Assembly: GCA_033344735.1 (NCBI GenBank)
Contig: JAWPMW010000001.1
Span: 1,742,171-1,806,170 of the forward strand
DNA from: Gammaproteobacteria bacterium
GTDB lineage: Bacteria > Pseudomonadota > Gammaproteobacteria > UBA4575
Direction of reading: 5' to 3'
Length of the DNA: 64,000 bases
The notes beneath the pieces were generated by a model, which saw only the letters and a list, made by a program, of their open reading frames with translations, was not told the DNA's origin and did no database searches. Below are positions 47,563 through 57,012 of this stretch, piece by piece. Each line of letters starts with the position of its first letter. Position 1 is the stretch's first letter. A program made the translations under genes and the position numbers.

Positions 47563-48336
47563 GTGGAACAGAATTTACCATTGAGTAAAACTTCTATCGT
47601 GGTGACACGACCCAGCTTGCAGAATAAGAATATCTGTACTCAATTAAGCTCAATGGGTGCTATTCCCATTGCTTTCCCCTGTATCGAAATCAGCCCAATA
47701 TTAAATATAGACACGTCCAACTTTGATAAGGTATTGCCTAATTGCGATCTAGTAATTTTTATTAGTACAAATGCTGTCCACTATGGCCTCAAAACAATGC
47801 CTAATCTGTTTAAACAAGTTCCTGAATCATGCCAATTTGCAGCTGTTGGCGCTTCAACTGCACAAGCCTTAAGCGAGTATGGCGTTAAACGAATACTCTG
47901 CCCTTCAGACAAATTCGATAGTGAACAATTACTTAAATTGCCTGAGTTAGAAAAACTTAATAAAAAATCAGTACTGATCGTTAAAGGTAAGGATGGGCAA
48001 AAGTCACTGCACCATTCTCTAGAAAGTAGAGGCGCTAATGTCCTATCAGTTGATGTTTATCAAAGAACTCTGCCTAAATCTGTCAATTTGGACGCAATCA
48101 ATACTAAAATTGATCTACTATTGTTTACCAGTAGCGAGACAGCCAATAATTTCTTGGAGTTGGCCCCAAATTCACTGAAAAATACATTATTAGCCTGTCA
48201 AACCCTGGTAGGACACAAAAGAATCGCAGAAAAAGTAACATCTCTTGGTTTCAAAAAATTGCCTATAATAGCCGCGACCCCATCAGATACAGATATGCTG
48301 GCTGCGATTAATCTATGGGCCCTAAACGGGCCCTAG
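47563..48336 (+). CDS. hemD: Uroporphyrinogen-III synthase
   Basis: A 257-residue protein closing hydroxymethylbilane to uroporphyrinogen III. The family is poorly conserved; helpful matches are IVVTRPSLQNKNICTQLSSMGAIPIAFPCIEI at the start, IFISTNAVHYGL near 64-75, FAAVGASTAQAL and LLFTSSETANNFLEL. The start is a GTG five bases after hemC, with no strong ribosome-binding site. Context and length confirm the call. Confidence 0.9.
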   Translation: MEQNLPLSKTSIVVTRPSLQNKNICTQLSSMGAIPIAFPCIEISPILNIDTSNFDKVLPNCDLVIFISTNAVHYGLKTMPNLFKQVPESCQFAAVGASTAQALSEYGVKRILCPSDKFDSEQLLKLPELEKLNKKSVLIVKGKDGQKSLHHSLESRGANVLSVDVYQRTLPKSVNLDAINTKIDLLLFTSSETANNFLELAPNSLKNTLLACQTLVGHKRIAEKVTSLGFKKLPIIAATPSDTDMLAAINLWALNGP

Positions 48337-48378
48337 CAGATAGACCAGTAGCACGTAGAAAATGAACGGAGAGAAATA

Positions 48379-49536
48379 ATGAGCACTAAGGGTGACATGG
48401 AACCCAAAACAACAACCGCACCCACAAAGCCTGCGGCTAATACCAATAAGCAAAAGTCTGGCAGCGCACTGCTAGGGGTTTTTGTGTTCCTAACATTTTT
48501 ATTAGCCGTTGCCGGTATAGGTGCCGGTTACTATGTGTGGCAACAAATGCAACAACAATTTCAAGCTGCTGAAGTTGAACGCAAAGCGCTTGAGCATGCA
48601 TTAGGAACATTAGATCAGAACCCACGCATTCAAAAATTCAGTCGCAATTTCAACAAAAAAATTGAAGATACAAATTCCAACATAGAAAAAATATCAAAGA
48701 ACATTAAATCGCTGGATGGAGAACAACAAAGACTAGCCAGTGTTGTTGAGAAAACCAGCGACATTATAGGCCGTGGGCAAAATGGTTGGATGTTAAAAGA
48801 AGTTGAACATGTATTACGCATGTCTCAACACCGATTATTACTTGATCGTGATTTTGATGGTGCAATAGCTGGGTTAAAATCTGCCGATCAACGACTTAAC
48901 GACATTCATGATGTCCGTTTAATCCCCATTCGCAAATCTATAGCAAAGCAGACACAAACTTTAAATCAATTCCCCCATCCCGACTACACGGGTATCCAGC
49001 TTCAATTAGATAATACTATTGCGTCACTTAAAAATGGCTTGCTGAAACAAGCAACAGTGCAAACCGCAAACAAACAAGCATCTAACTCATCTATAGCACC
49101 TAAAGAAAATGAAAATCCCACTGACAACAAACCATTTGATGCGGAAAAGTTTTTGGCATTAGGGAAACAATTTGCTCTAGACATTCTTGAAAAAACTAAA
49201 GCAGCGTTCAGCGACTCAATTAACGTAACTCACGGCGAGCAAAAAATTGCTTTGTTTATTGAAGAACAAGAAAAGAAGCGAGCATATGATTTTTTACGTA
49301 ATAAATTATTAGGCGCGAAATACTCAGTCAGCACGCGAGACGACAGTGCTTTCCACCAGCAATTAAACGCTGCGCGCGCGTGGTTAAACAATAATGATCA
49401 CTTTACCAACCAAGCATCTCTCACCAAAGAGATCGATCAATTAAATAAAAACGATTTGATGCCTGAGCTACCAGATATTTCGGAACCTTCTACATTATTA
49501 GCAAAGCACATGAACAGCATTAAGGACAAGAAATGA
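48379..49536 (+). CDS. hemX: HemX family protein
   Basis: A 385-residue protein with a Pro/Thr-rich N-terminus, one membrane segment at about 33-56 and a large periplasmic domain that is rich in coiled coil (QQQFQAAEVERKALEHALGTL and onward). The HemX proteins of the hemCDXY operon were named for position and similarity; a methyltransferase activity is not supported by this sequence. Its role in haem handling is unclear. A GGAG ribosome-binding site precedes the ATG, and the stop overlaps the hemY start (ATGA). Confidence 0.88.
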   Translation: MSTKGDMEPKTTTAPTKPAANTNKQKSGSALLGVFVFLTFLLAVAGIGAGYYVWQQMQQQFQAAEVERKALEHALGTLDQNPRIQKFSRNFNKKIEDTNSNIEKISKNIKSLDGEQQRLASVVEKTSDIIGRGQNGWMLKEVEHVLRMSQHRLLLDRDFDGAIAGLKSADQRLNDIHDVRLIPIRKSIAKQTQTLNQFPHPDYTGIQLQLDNTIASLKNGLLKQATVQTANKQASNSSIAPKENENPTDNKPFDAEKFLALGKQFALDILEKTKAAFSDSINVTHGEQKIALFIEEQEKKRAYDFLRNKLLGAKYSVSTRDDSAFHQQLNAARAWLNNNDHFTNQASLTKEIDQLNKNDLMPELPDISEPSTLLAKHMNSIKDKK

Positions 49537-50702
49537 TTAAGCGAATTTTATTCATTTTACTCGTTGGACTAATTATTGCCGGTGTCGGTATTTTAATTAT
49601 GCGCGAACCAGGATTTGCAGTATTTAGCTATAGTGATACCACAGTAGAAATTCCACTAATTAAGTTCTACTTCGGCACGGTTGCTGCCTTTATTATATTG
49701 TATTTCCTATTTCGCATTATTGGTGCCTTATTCCGATGGCCGAAACGCATACACTTAAAGCGCCAACAAAAACGAAATCTTGAAATCATGCATGCCTTAG
49801 AATCATCCATGCTTAACTTCAGTCAATTTAATTGGGCTGAAGCTATGCGCACGGCGACAAAGAACATTAAACAAAGCCCAATACAAAAAGCACAGCATTT
49901 GTTTACTGCTCACTGTGCGCATAACTCAGGACAGAAAGATACACGAGATGCTCACGTCACTAGTTTGAGAAAATCTGAAAGCGGCAAATCTTTAGCTAAC
50001 ACTATAGAGGCTGAATTTTGTTTGGAAGATGGTAAGCATGAAAAAGCACTAATGCTATTGCGTGATGAAAGCACAGATAATATTTGCAACCTAAATACAC
50101 TTTGTCATTCTTATATTAAAACTAATGACATTTCAGGTTTAGAAACTTCATTACCAAAATTGCTCCCTCATGCAGATAAAGCGGCACGCATTCAATACAC
50201 GGTGAATAGAAGTTTAGAATGGGCAATAAACTACTACGATGTACATTCATCTGAAATACAGTTATCTGACTTATGGAAAACTTATCATAAGCAATTACAA
50301 GCTAACCCTGTGTTATTGCGATCATATGTTCGAACTCTAATCAACCATGGACAAGATACTGCTGCAGAGCAAATTATAAAAACTCAACTTAATATCAAGT
50401 GGGATGAAGCATTAATCCAAGAATACGGCTTATTAAAAATTGACAACTTGCCTCAGAGAACCAAGCAAAGTGAAGATTGGTTACAGCAACATAAAGATAG
50501 TGCTGGTTTATTGTTAACATTGGGCCGCTTAAATAAAAATCAAAAACTTTGGGGCAAAGCAAAAAGCTATCTTGAATCTAGCTTAAGTCGTAAACCATTG
50601 GTAGGCACCTATGCCGAGCTAGCTGAATTACATGAATTATTAGATGAACCTATAGATGCTCAGCGTTGCGCTAAAAAAGGCTTACACATAGCATCAAGAT
50701 AA
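49533..50702 (+). CDS. hemY: HemY, TPR-type membrane protein
   Basis: A 389-residue inner-membrane protein of the HemY type, with two membrane segments (about 5-22 and 43-62) followed by a long helical repeat region (tetratricopeptide-like) in the periplasm. It is not the protoporphyrinogen oxidase of the same name in Gram-positives. The HemY_N segment FGTVAAFIILYFLFRIIGALFRWPKRIHLKRQQ supports the call. It ends the hemC-hemY unit and overlaps hemX by four bases. Confidence 0.9.
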   Translation: MIKRILFILLVGLIIAGVGILIMREPGFAVFSYSDTTVEIPLIKFYFGTVAAFIILYFLFRIIGALFRWPKRIHLKRQQKRNLEIMHALESSMLNFSQFNWAEAMRTATKNIKQSPIQKAQHLFTAHCAHNSGQKDTRDAHVTSLRKSESGKSLANTIEAEFCLEDGKHEKALMLLRDESTDNICNLNTLCHSYIKTNDISGLETSLPKLLPHADKAARIQYTVNRSLEWAINYYDVHSSEIQLSDLWKTYHKQLQANPVLLRSYVRTLINHGQDTAAEQIIKTQLNIKWDEALIQEYGLLKIDNLPQRTKQSEDWLQQHKDSAGLLLTLGRLNKNQKLWGKAKSYLESSLSRKPLVGTYAELAELHELLDEPIDAQRCAKKGLHIASR

Positions 50703-50721
50703 CAATACAATCATTTATCAC

Positions 50722-51624
50722 GTGCCGACACACAATACTCCGCAACCAATTATTATCGGCTGCGGATTTCTAGGGAAACACATAGCGACACTACTGCAAG
50801 AAAAACAACAATGTCCCACCTGCGTTGTTCGGTCTCAACTTAGTCACCAGCAATTAATGGAGCATAACCTTCGCGCAGTAATCTGCGATTTGGATCATGA
50901 ATTAAGTAATCAATCTGAATTCGATTTGATAAACAATCAAATTTATTACTTAGCACCTCCGAGCAGTAGCGATAATAAGGACCATCGTATCGATAATTTT
51001 TTATCCTTATGTAGAACCAATCAGCCTAGCAAGATTGTTTATATCAGCACTTCCGGAGTATATGGTGATTGTCAGGGTAATTGGGTTTCTGAAGAGAGCC
51101 CCGTTGCACCTATATCCACTAGAGCAAAACGCCGTGTTTATGCTGAAAAATCCTTGACAAGCTACTGTAATCAATATGGTTGCGATTATATTATTCTCAG
51201 GGTAGGCGGCATCTATGGCCCTGATCGTTTACCTATTGACCGACTTAAGAACCTTACAGTTATTTGTCCTGAAGAAGCTCCCTATAGCAATAGAATCCAT
51301 GTTGCCGATCTCGCGTCGGTATGTTTTTCAGCCATGTCTAATAACATACAAAATGAAGTGATTAATGTCTCTGATGGGAATTCAACATCTATGTCTGACT
51401 ATTATTATAAAATAGCCGACTTTGCTGGCCTACCTAGACCTCCCTGCGTGCCTATGTCAGAGGCACAATACAAATTGTCTGCCGGAATGTTGTCGTTTAT
51501 TAATGAGTCTCGACTTCTTTCTACTGAAAAAATGAACAGGTTGTTAGACATTGAAATTCAATTTCCCACTCTCGAATTGGGACTTGAGGATTGCTTTAAA
51601 AATTCGGCTTTAAAAAATTTGTAA
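50722..51624 (+). CDS. NAD-dependent epimerase/SDR-family protein (YeeZ-like)
   Basis: A 300-residue extended short-chain dehydrogenase. The dinucleotide loop is GCGFLGKHIA at 13-22, slightly altered from GxxGxxG. KIVYISTSGVYGDCQGNWVSEESP and the YAEKS motif with Y and K (about 142-146) supply the catalytic pair, and FIRV-type LRVGGIYGPDRLP follows. The gene starts with GTG 20 bases after hemY, so it may be the last gene of that operon. The substrate is unknown. Confidence 0.85.
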   Translation: MPTHNTPQPIIIGCGFLGKHIATLLQEKQQCPTCVVRSQLSHQQLMEHNLRAVICDLDHELSNQSEFDLINNQIYYLAPPSSSDNKDHRIDNFLSLCRTNQPSKIVYISTSGVYGDCQGNWVSEESPVAPISTRAKRRVYAEKSLTSYCNQYGCDYIILRVGGIYGPDRLPIDRLKNLTVICPEEAPYSNRIHVADLASVCFSAMSNNIQNEVINVSDGNSTSMSDYYYKIADFAGLPRPPCVPMSEAQYKLSAGMLSFINESRLLSTEKMNRLLDIEIQFPTLELGLEDCFKNSALKNL

Positions 51625-51679
51625 AATCGCCTAGGCATAGGTATGTTAATGATTATTCATTGATTAATTACAATTAAAC

Positions 51680-52159
51680 TTGAAAACAATCATTTTTAGT
51701 TTTACCAGCTTAATTATACTTTGGTTACTGCTGTCTGGTTACTTCAAGACCAATTTAATTGTGTTGGGAATTCTCTCCTGCGGCTTTGTCACATACCTAT
51801 CCATAAAACTCAAGATTTATAGCTCTAACCATGAGCGCATAAAATTTAATCTTCACTTACCTTTATATATTCCTTGGTTACTCAAAGAGATAGTTAAATC
51901 CAATTTGCATGTTGCTCGTTGTATCTTATCCTCGTCTGATAGCATTCAACCACAGACGATCTGTTCTAAGCCCTCACAGAAAACCAATACCGGTTTAGCT
52001 GTGCATGCTAATAGCATTACCCTGACGCCCGGCACCATTAGCGTAGATATTAATGACAATGAAATTCTTGTACATGCTTTAACAGATCATACTGCTAAAG
52101 GTATAACTAACGGCGACATCGATAAGCGTGTTAGCAAATTAGAGGACGGTATAAATTGA
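51680..52159 (+). CDS. mnhE: Mrp antiporter subunit E (MnhE)
   Basis: A 159-residue subunit with two N-terminal membrane segments and the conserved LHLPLYIPWLLKEIVKSNLHVARCIL and the C-terminal HANSITLTPGTISVDI ... ILVHALTDHTAKG. MnhE is a core accessory subunit of Mrp complexes and corresponds to MbhA. The start is TTG, which allows the right N-terminus; no ATG is available nearby. It begins a ten-gene operon with mostly overlapping stop and start codons. Confidence 0.92.
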   Translation: MKTIIFSFTSLIILWLLLSGYFKTNLIVLGILSCGFVTYLSIKLKIYSSNHERIKFNLHLPLYIPWLLKEIVKSNLHVARCILSSSDSIQPQTICSKPSQKTNTGLAVHANSITLTPGTISVDINDNEILVHALTDHTAKGITNGDIDKRVSKLEDGIN

Positions 52160-52431
52160 TCGCAGGCGCGCTAATCGCAATGATGGTGGTCATGCTAATT
52201 GTGTTTTTACGCGCATGGCTAGGGCCTTCTTTGTATGATCGCATTTTGGCAATTAATACATTTGGCACAGCAACAGTATTGGCGATTGCTATTCTTGGCT
52301 TTTATATGCAGCGCCCAGTATTTATGGACATTGCGATAGTATATTCACTGATTAATTTTACAGGTACTGTTGCGATTCTAAAGTTATATCACTTTAGTGA
52401 TCTAGGTCATCGTGAAGAGGACGAATCGTAA
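52156..52431 (+). CDS. mnhF: Mrp antiporter subunit F (MnhF)
   Basis: A 91-residue protein with three membrane helices (about 2-18, 31-49 and 57-76). The family motif FLRAWLGPSLYDRILAINTFGTATVLAIA is evident. It starts with TTG, overlapping the mnhE stop by four bases, and its stop overlaps the next start. It corresponds to MbhB. Confidence 0.92.
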   Translation: MIAGALIAMMVVMLIVFLRAWLGPSLYDRILAINTFGTATVLAIAILGFYMQRPVFMDIAIVYSLINFTGTVAILKLYHFSDLGHREEDES

Positions 52432-52760
52432 TGCAGTCATTAACTCAATTCTTAAGTACCTTATTAGTATTAGTAGGTAGCTTGTTTTGCTTAATTGGCG
52501 CACTCGGCATCATGAAAATGCCTAGTTTCATTACACGTGTTCATGCAGCCAGCTTAATCGATAGCTTCGGTGCTATTTTGATTATAAGTGGTTTGATTTT
52601 ATACGCGGGGCTCACTCTAACTGCGATCAAGCTAATTTTGATTTTGCTGTTTCTACTCATCACAGGCCCCACCGCTATTCATGCTTTGGTCAATACAGCG
52701 CTACATGAAGACCGTCATTTCATAACCGACACTGATGAGGATTCGTCATCGAACACATAA
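52431..52760 (+). CDS. mnhG: Mrp antiporter subunit G (MnhG)
   Basis: A 109-residue protein with three membrane helices and the diagnostic GALGIMKMPSFITRVHAASLIDSFGAILII. It is the counterpart of MbhC. The C-terminal tail is acidic, rich in Asp, Ser and Thr. It overlaps the mnhF stop (TAATG). Confidence 0.93.
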   Translation: MQSLTQFLSTLLVLVGSLFCLIGALGIMKMPSFITRVHAASLIDSFGAILIISGLILYAGLTLTAIKLILILLFLLITGPTAIHALVNTALHEDRHFITDTDEDSSSNT

Positions 52761-52780
52761 TTGATATATTTTTATTAAGC

Positions 52781-53290
52781 ATGCTTGCGTTCACTGCGAT
52801 CGCGATTATTGCTATGCGTAATATTCTGTCAGTCATTATGTTGGGTGGTATATATAGCTTACTATCTGCAACATTCTTTGTACTATTAGATGCAGTTGAT
52901 GTTGCATTTACAGAAGCTGCCGTCGGCGCAGGCATCTCTATGGTTTTATTCTTAAGTGCACTTGCAGTGACTGGCAAACATCAGGCCCTGACTCGCAAGA
53001 ATCATATGATTCCCATATTTGTTGTGTTAGTGACCGGCGCAGGATTAATCTATTCTACTAGCGATATGCCTGCATTTGGCGACCCTAACGCACCAGTTCA
53101 TACTCATGTAGCACCACGCTACATACAACAAAGCGGTGAAGAAATCGGCATACCCAACATAGTCACATCGGTACTCGCTAGTTACAGAGGGTTTGATACC
53201 TTGGGCGAAGTGACCGTAGTATTCACGGCATTAATTGCGGTTTTACTTTTACTTGGACTTAATAGGGGCTCACGCCAAGACAAATCATGA
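52781..53290 (+). CDS. Mrp subunit with fused MbhD- and MbhE-like parts (DUF4040)
   Basis: A 169-residue membrane protein. The first part (about 1-63) is the DUF4040/MbhD unit, AMRNILSVIMLGGIYSLLSATFFVLLDAVDVAFTEAAVGAG. The last part, VTSVLASYRGFDTLGEVTVVFTALIAVLLLLG, is the MbhE-like segment. Both are normally fused to the C-terminus of MrpA; here they form a separate protein, as in Mbh-type complexes. The ATG may not be the true start: the frame is open upstream and MIDIFLLSMLAF would need an ATT at 52760. Confidence 0.88.
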   Translation: MLAFTAIAIIAMRNILSVIMLGGIYSLLSATFFVLLDAVDVAFTEAAVGAGISMVLFLSALAVTGKHQALTRKNHMIPIFVVLVTGAGLIYSTSDMPAFGDPNAPVHTHVAPRYIQQSGEEIGIPNIVTSVLASYRGFDTLGEVTVVFTALIAVLLLLGLNRGSRQDKS

Positions 53291-53709
53291 GTGTAAGAAA
53301 AAATCCTATTTTACTTGAATCTAGTCATTTGCTGATTCCTGCAATATTATTATTTGCTTTGTATGTTCAATTCCACGGAGATTACGGTCCTGGAGGTGGT
53401 TTTCAAGCCGGCGTTATTTTTGCCAGTGGTATTATTTTGTATGCTTTACTGCATGGTATAAAGCGCGCAGAAAAAGTGATCTCTTTAAATACTGCAAAAA
53501 TCTTTGCTGCACTCGGTTTGCTTCTATATGCAGGTGTTGGTGTGTTTGGAATTCTACTCGGCGGCAATTATTTAGATTATAACGTCCTTGCACATGACCC
53601 CATACATGGACAACATTGGGGAATATTAATCATTGAGCTTGGCGTTGGCTTAACCGTTGCAGCTGTAATTATTTCTATTTTTTATGCTTTTGCTAAGTTT
53701 AAAAGATAA
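53287..53709 (+). CDS. mnhB: Mrp antiporter subunit B (MnhB)
   Basis: A 140-residue protein with four membrane helices. The signature HGDYGPGGGFQAGVIFASGIILYALLHG near 30-57 is characteristic of MnhB, and the C-terminal EDGVG-like IELGVGLTVAAVIISIFYAFA follows. It starts inside the previous stop (ATGA) and its stop overlaps mnhC. It corresponds to MbhF. Confidence 0.94.
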   Translation: MSVRKNPILLESSHLLIPAILLFALYVQFHGDYGPGGGFQAGVIFASGIILYALLHGIKRAEKVISLNTAKIFAALGLLLYAGVGVFGILLGGNYLDYNVLAHDPIHGQHWGILIIELGVGLTVAAVIISIFYAFAKFKR

Positions 53710-54071
53710 TGATTGAACTTATAGAAAATCAATATAATTACTGGATCTGCATGTTACTCATGATGGCAGGCTTGTACATCGTGATAGACCATACCAATTT
53801 GCTAAAGAAGCTCATTGGCTTAAATATTTTTCAAACATCGGTATTTATTTTATTTATTTCAATGGGCAAACTTGACGGTGGTACTGCACCTATTTTAGAA
53901 GAAGGTTACCGAGCATTCTCAAATCCATTACCACATGTCCTGATTCTAACTGCAATTGTAGTCAGTGTTGCCACTACTGCGGTAGGTCTAGCATTGGTGG
54001 TAAGTATCAATAAGCGCTATCAATCCATCGACGAACAAGAAATTGAAAAAATCGAGCTAGAAGAAGAGTGA
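53709..54071 (+). CDS. mnhC: Mrp antiporter subunit C (MnhC, NuoK-like)
   Basis: A 120-residue NuoK-like protein with three membrane helices (about 9-27, 37-52 and 75-100). The LIGLNIFQTSVFILFISMG and PLPHVLILTAIVVSVATTAVGLAL motifs are diagnostic. The acidic C-terminal tail (EQEIEKIELEEE) is unusual only in its length. It corresponds to MbhG. Confidence 0.94.
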   Translation: MIELIENQYNYWICMLLMMAGLYIVIDHTNLLKKLIGLNIFQTSVFILFISMGKLDGGTAPILEEGYRAFSNPLPHVLILTAIVVSVATTAVGLALVVSINKRYQSIDEQEIEKIELEEE

Positions 54072-55540
54072 TTGCAGCACATTACCCAATTCTACAGGTT
54101 GTAATACCGCTTATTGCAGCCCCATTATGTAGCCTGCTACCTAGATCAAGACTTCCTTGGATGTTAGCGACTTCTATTGCTTGGATTTCATTTGCTATTT
54201 CCATTTTTTTAATCTTTCAAGTAAATGCAAATGGAACTCTTAGCTATGAACTTGGTAGTTGGCCTGCACCTTGGGGCATACAATATTATATCGATACCAT
54301 CAGTGCTTTTGTTTTAGTTTTGGTAACCGCTATTGCCGCAATCACACTGTTAGCATCACGCCAATTAGTCGAAAACGAGATAGACTCAAGCAAACATTCA
54401 TTATTTTATACTGCATTTTTACTTTGCTTAACAGGCTTACTAGGCATTGTCGCTACTGGCGATGCATTTAATGTATTCGTATTTCTAGAAATTAGCTCGC
54501 TTTCTTCCTATGCCATGATTGCCATGGGAGATAATCGCAAGGCATTAACCGCATCCTATGAATATTTAATCATGGGTACTATTGGAGCTACTTTTATTCT
54601 TATTGGCATCGGTTTGTTGTATATGCAGACCGGAACATTAAATATGCTTGACTTAAAAGCTCGCATCCATGACGTAGATAGCTTCCGTAGCGTTCATGCT
54701 GCATTTGCATTCTTTACTGTAGGAATTTGCTTAAAACTAGCCCTGTTTCCATTACACCATTGGCTGCCGAATGCTTATGCACATGCCCCTTCAGTCGTTA
54801 GTATCTTTTTAGCTGCTACCGCAACCAAAGTTGCCTTATATTTACTCTACAGAGTTTTCTACACTATATTTGGTTTTGACTTTTCATTTAGTTTACTTCA
54901 CCTAGGCTACATTCTATTGCCACTATCAATCATCGCGATTGTTATAAGTGCGTTCACCGCAATTTTTCAACCTGGAGTCAAACGTTTATTAGCTTATTCC
55001 AGCTTGGGTCAGATTGGTTACATGACCATGGGCATTTCACTGGAGACAAAAGCTGGATTGATCGCCAGTATTATTCACTTGTTTAATCACGCCTTTATTA
55101 AAGGTGCATTATTTATGTGTATGGCATGCATAATTGCGCGCATTCACTCTACTCGCTTAGAACATTTAGCTGGTGTAGGACGAGTCATGCCCTGGACTTC
55201 AGCGGCCTTTGTAATAGCTGGACTTGCATTAATCGGTGTACCTCTAACATCTGGATTCATTAGCAAGTGGTACTTAGTATTGGCTATCTTAGAAAAAGAT
55301 TATTGGTGGTTAGCGCTAATTGTTTTATTCACTTCGCTATTGTCAGTCATTTATATTTGGCGTGTGATTGAGCAAATGTATTTTCGCGAACCTAATGAAG
55401 GTTATATTGATGTCAAAGAAGCACCTCCGTTATTACTCACATGCACCTGGGTAATGGTATTAATCACCCTATACTTTGGCATTGATACTCGCTATCCAGT
55501 AGAAATGGCAACAGCTGCAGCTCAGGCATTGCTTAAATAA
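54068..55540 (+). CDS. mnhD: Mrp antiporter-type subunit, first copy (MnhD)
   Basis: A 490-residue proton-conducting NuoM/N-like subunit with about 14 membrane helices. The key acid of helix 5 is in VFVFLEISSLSSYAM and the broken-helix Lys in ATATKVALYLLYR, after FPLHHWLPNAYAHAPS. Its GTG start overlaps the mnhC stop. Of the three antiporter-type subunits in the operon, this lies in the place of MbhH/MnhD, right after C. Confidence 0.93.
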   Translation: MIAAHYPILQVVIPLIAAPLCSLLPRSRLPWMLATSIAWISFAISIFLIFQVNANGTLSYELGSWPAPWGIQYYIDTISAFVLVLVTAIAAITLLASRQLVENEIDSSKHSLFYTAFLLCLTGLLGIVATGDAFNVFVFLEISSLSSYAMIAMGDNRKALTASYEYLIMGTIGATFILIGIGLLYMQTGTLNMLDLKARIHDVDSFRSVHAAFAFFTVGICLKLALFPLHHWLPNAYAHAPSVVSIFLAATATKVALYLLYRVFYTIFGFDFSFSLLHLGYILLPLSIIAIVISAFTAIFQPGVKRLLAYSSLGQIGYMTMGISLETKAGLIASIIHLFNHAFIKGALFMCMACIIARIHSTRLEHLAGVGRVMPWTSAAFVIAGLALIGVPLTSGFISKWYLVLAILEKDYWWLALIVLFTSLLSVIYIWRVIEQMYFREPNEGYIDVKEAPPLLLTCTWVMVLITLYFGIDTRYPVEMATAAAQALLK

Positions 55541-57012
55541 TGAATGAATTAAGCCAAAGCCTGCAAATGAATATTTTTGCCAGCATGTTGATACCTGTGA
55601 TTGGCGCTCTACTAATTTTTGCCTGCGCTAGATTCCGTGGCCTCATCGAATTGATATTTGTCGGCACCGCTTTATGTTTGCTTGGTGTAACTATTTCAAT
55701 AGTAAATCTAGGCTCGGATGTTTTTTATCAAAATATTTCCGTATTCACCATTATAGATTCTATTCCAATTGCATTTCACGTAGAACCTCTGGGTATTTTG
55801 TATGCCTGTGTAGCATCTGGCTTGTGGTTAGTCACTACTATTTATGCCATTGGCTATATGAATGCCAACAAGGAAAAACATTTAGCCCGTTTCTATATGT
55901 GTTTCTGTCTTGCCATGGCAGCGGTTATGGGAATTGCTTATTCAGCTAATTTACTAACCCTATTTATTTTTTATGAACTGTTGACGTTAAGTACTTACCC
56001 ATTAGTTGCTCACAAAGGCACTGATGACGCCAAAGCCGGCGCACGAGTTTACCTTGGTATATTAATTGGTACATCCATTGGCTTCTTGTTAATGGCGATA
56101 CTTTGGACATGGAGCATTACTGGCACACTCGATTTTAATATCGGCGGCATTCTAGAAAATCAACTGTCTGATGGTTTATTAATGTTGTTATTTGCCTTGT
56201 ATGCTTTTGGCATTGGCAAGGCAGCGCTAATGCCTTTCCATCGATGGTTACCTTCTGCCATGGTCGCTCCTACACCTGTGAGTGCATTACTACATGCTGT
56301 GGCTGTAGTGAAAGCGGGTGTCTTCTGCGTATTAAAAGTAACAGTCTATGTTTTTGGTATTGATGTACTAACTACCACAGGCGCTAACTCTCCAATCATT
56401 TGGATAGCAACTGCCACCATGTTGCTAGCTTCGTTAGTAGCGTTACAACAAGATAACCTAAAAGCACGGCTCGCTTATTCCACAGTCAGCCAGCTAGCAT
56501 ACATAGTATTAGGGGCAGTATTGGCAACGTCAACGAGTATTATGGGTTCCTCATTGCATTTAGCAACTCATGCTGTCGGCAAAATAACTTTATTCTTTTG
56601 TGCAGGGGCTATTTACACTGCTACAAAGAAAACTCTAGTGAGTGACTTGAACGGTTTAGGACGCGTGATGCCATTTACTTTTGCAGCCTATACCATTGCT
56701 GCTATTAGTATTATTGGTTTGCCGCCCCTTGCTGGGAGTTGGAGTAAGTGGTTTCTAATTGATGGCGCCATCAGTGCTGACAGACTCATCATTGCCATTG
56801 CATTTTTAATCAGCACGATACTCAATATTATCTACTTAATGCCGATTGCTATTAATGGATTTATGGCAAAACCGAAGCAGGCAAGCACTGGCATTCAAGA
56901 AGCACCATTTGCGATAGTGATGCCATTATGTATTACAGCAGGTTTATGTTTAATACTGTTCTTTTTACTACCTTATGTTTATGACTTTTTACTTTTACTC
57001 AACTTAAGATGA
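55540..57012 (+). CDS. Mrp antiporter-type subunit, second copy
   Basis: A second 490-residue antiporter-type subunit. The helix-5 Glu is in LFIFYELLTLSTYPL, and the Lys residues are in GIGKAALMPFHRWLPSAMVAPTPVSALLHAVAVVKAGVF, so a working proton path is likely. The start overlaps the stop of the first copy (TAATG). It is NuoL/NuoM-like but lacks the C-terminal MrpA extension. Confidence 0.92.
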   Translation: MNELSQSLQMNIFASMLIPVIGALLIFACARFRGLIELIFVGTALCLLGVTISIVNLGSDVFYQNISVFTIIDSIPIAFHVEPLGILYACVASGLWLVTTIYAIGYMNANKEKHLARFYMCFCLAMAAVMGIAYSANLLTLFIFYELLTLSTYPLVAHKGTDDAKAGARVYLGILIGTSIGFLLMAILWTWSITGTLDFNIGGILENQLSDGLLMLLFALYAFGIGKAALMPFHRWLPSAMVAPTPVSALLHAVAVVKAGVFCVLKVTVYVFGIDVLTTTGANSPIIWIATATMLLASLVALQQDNLKARLAYSTVSQLAYIVLGAVLATSTSIMGSSLHLATHAVGKITLFFCAGAIYTATKKTLVSDLNGLGRVMPFTFAAYTIAAISIIGLPPLAGSWSKWFLIDGAISADRLIIAIAFLISTILNIIYLMPIAINGFMAKPKQASTGIQEAPFAIVMPLCITAGLCLILFFLLPYVYDFLLLLNLR

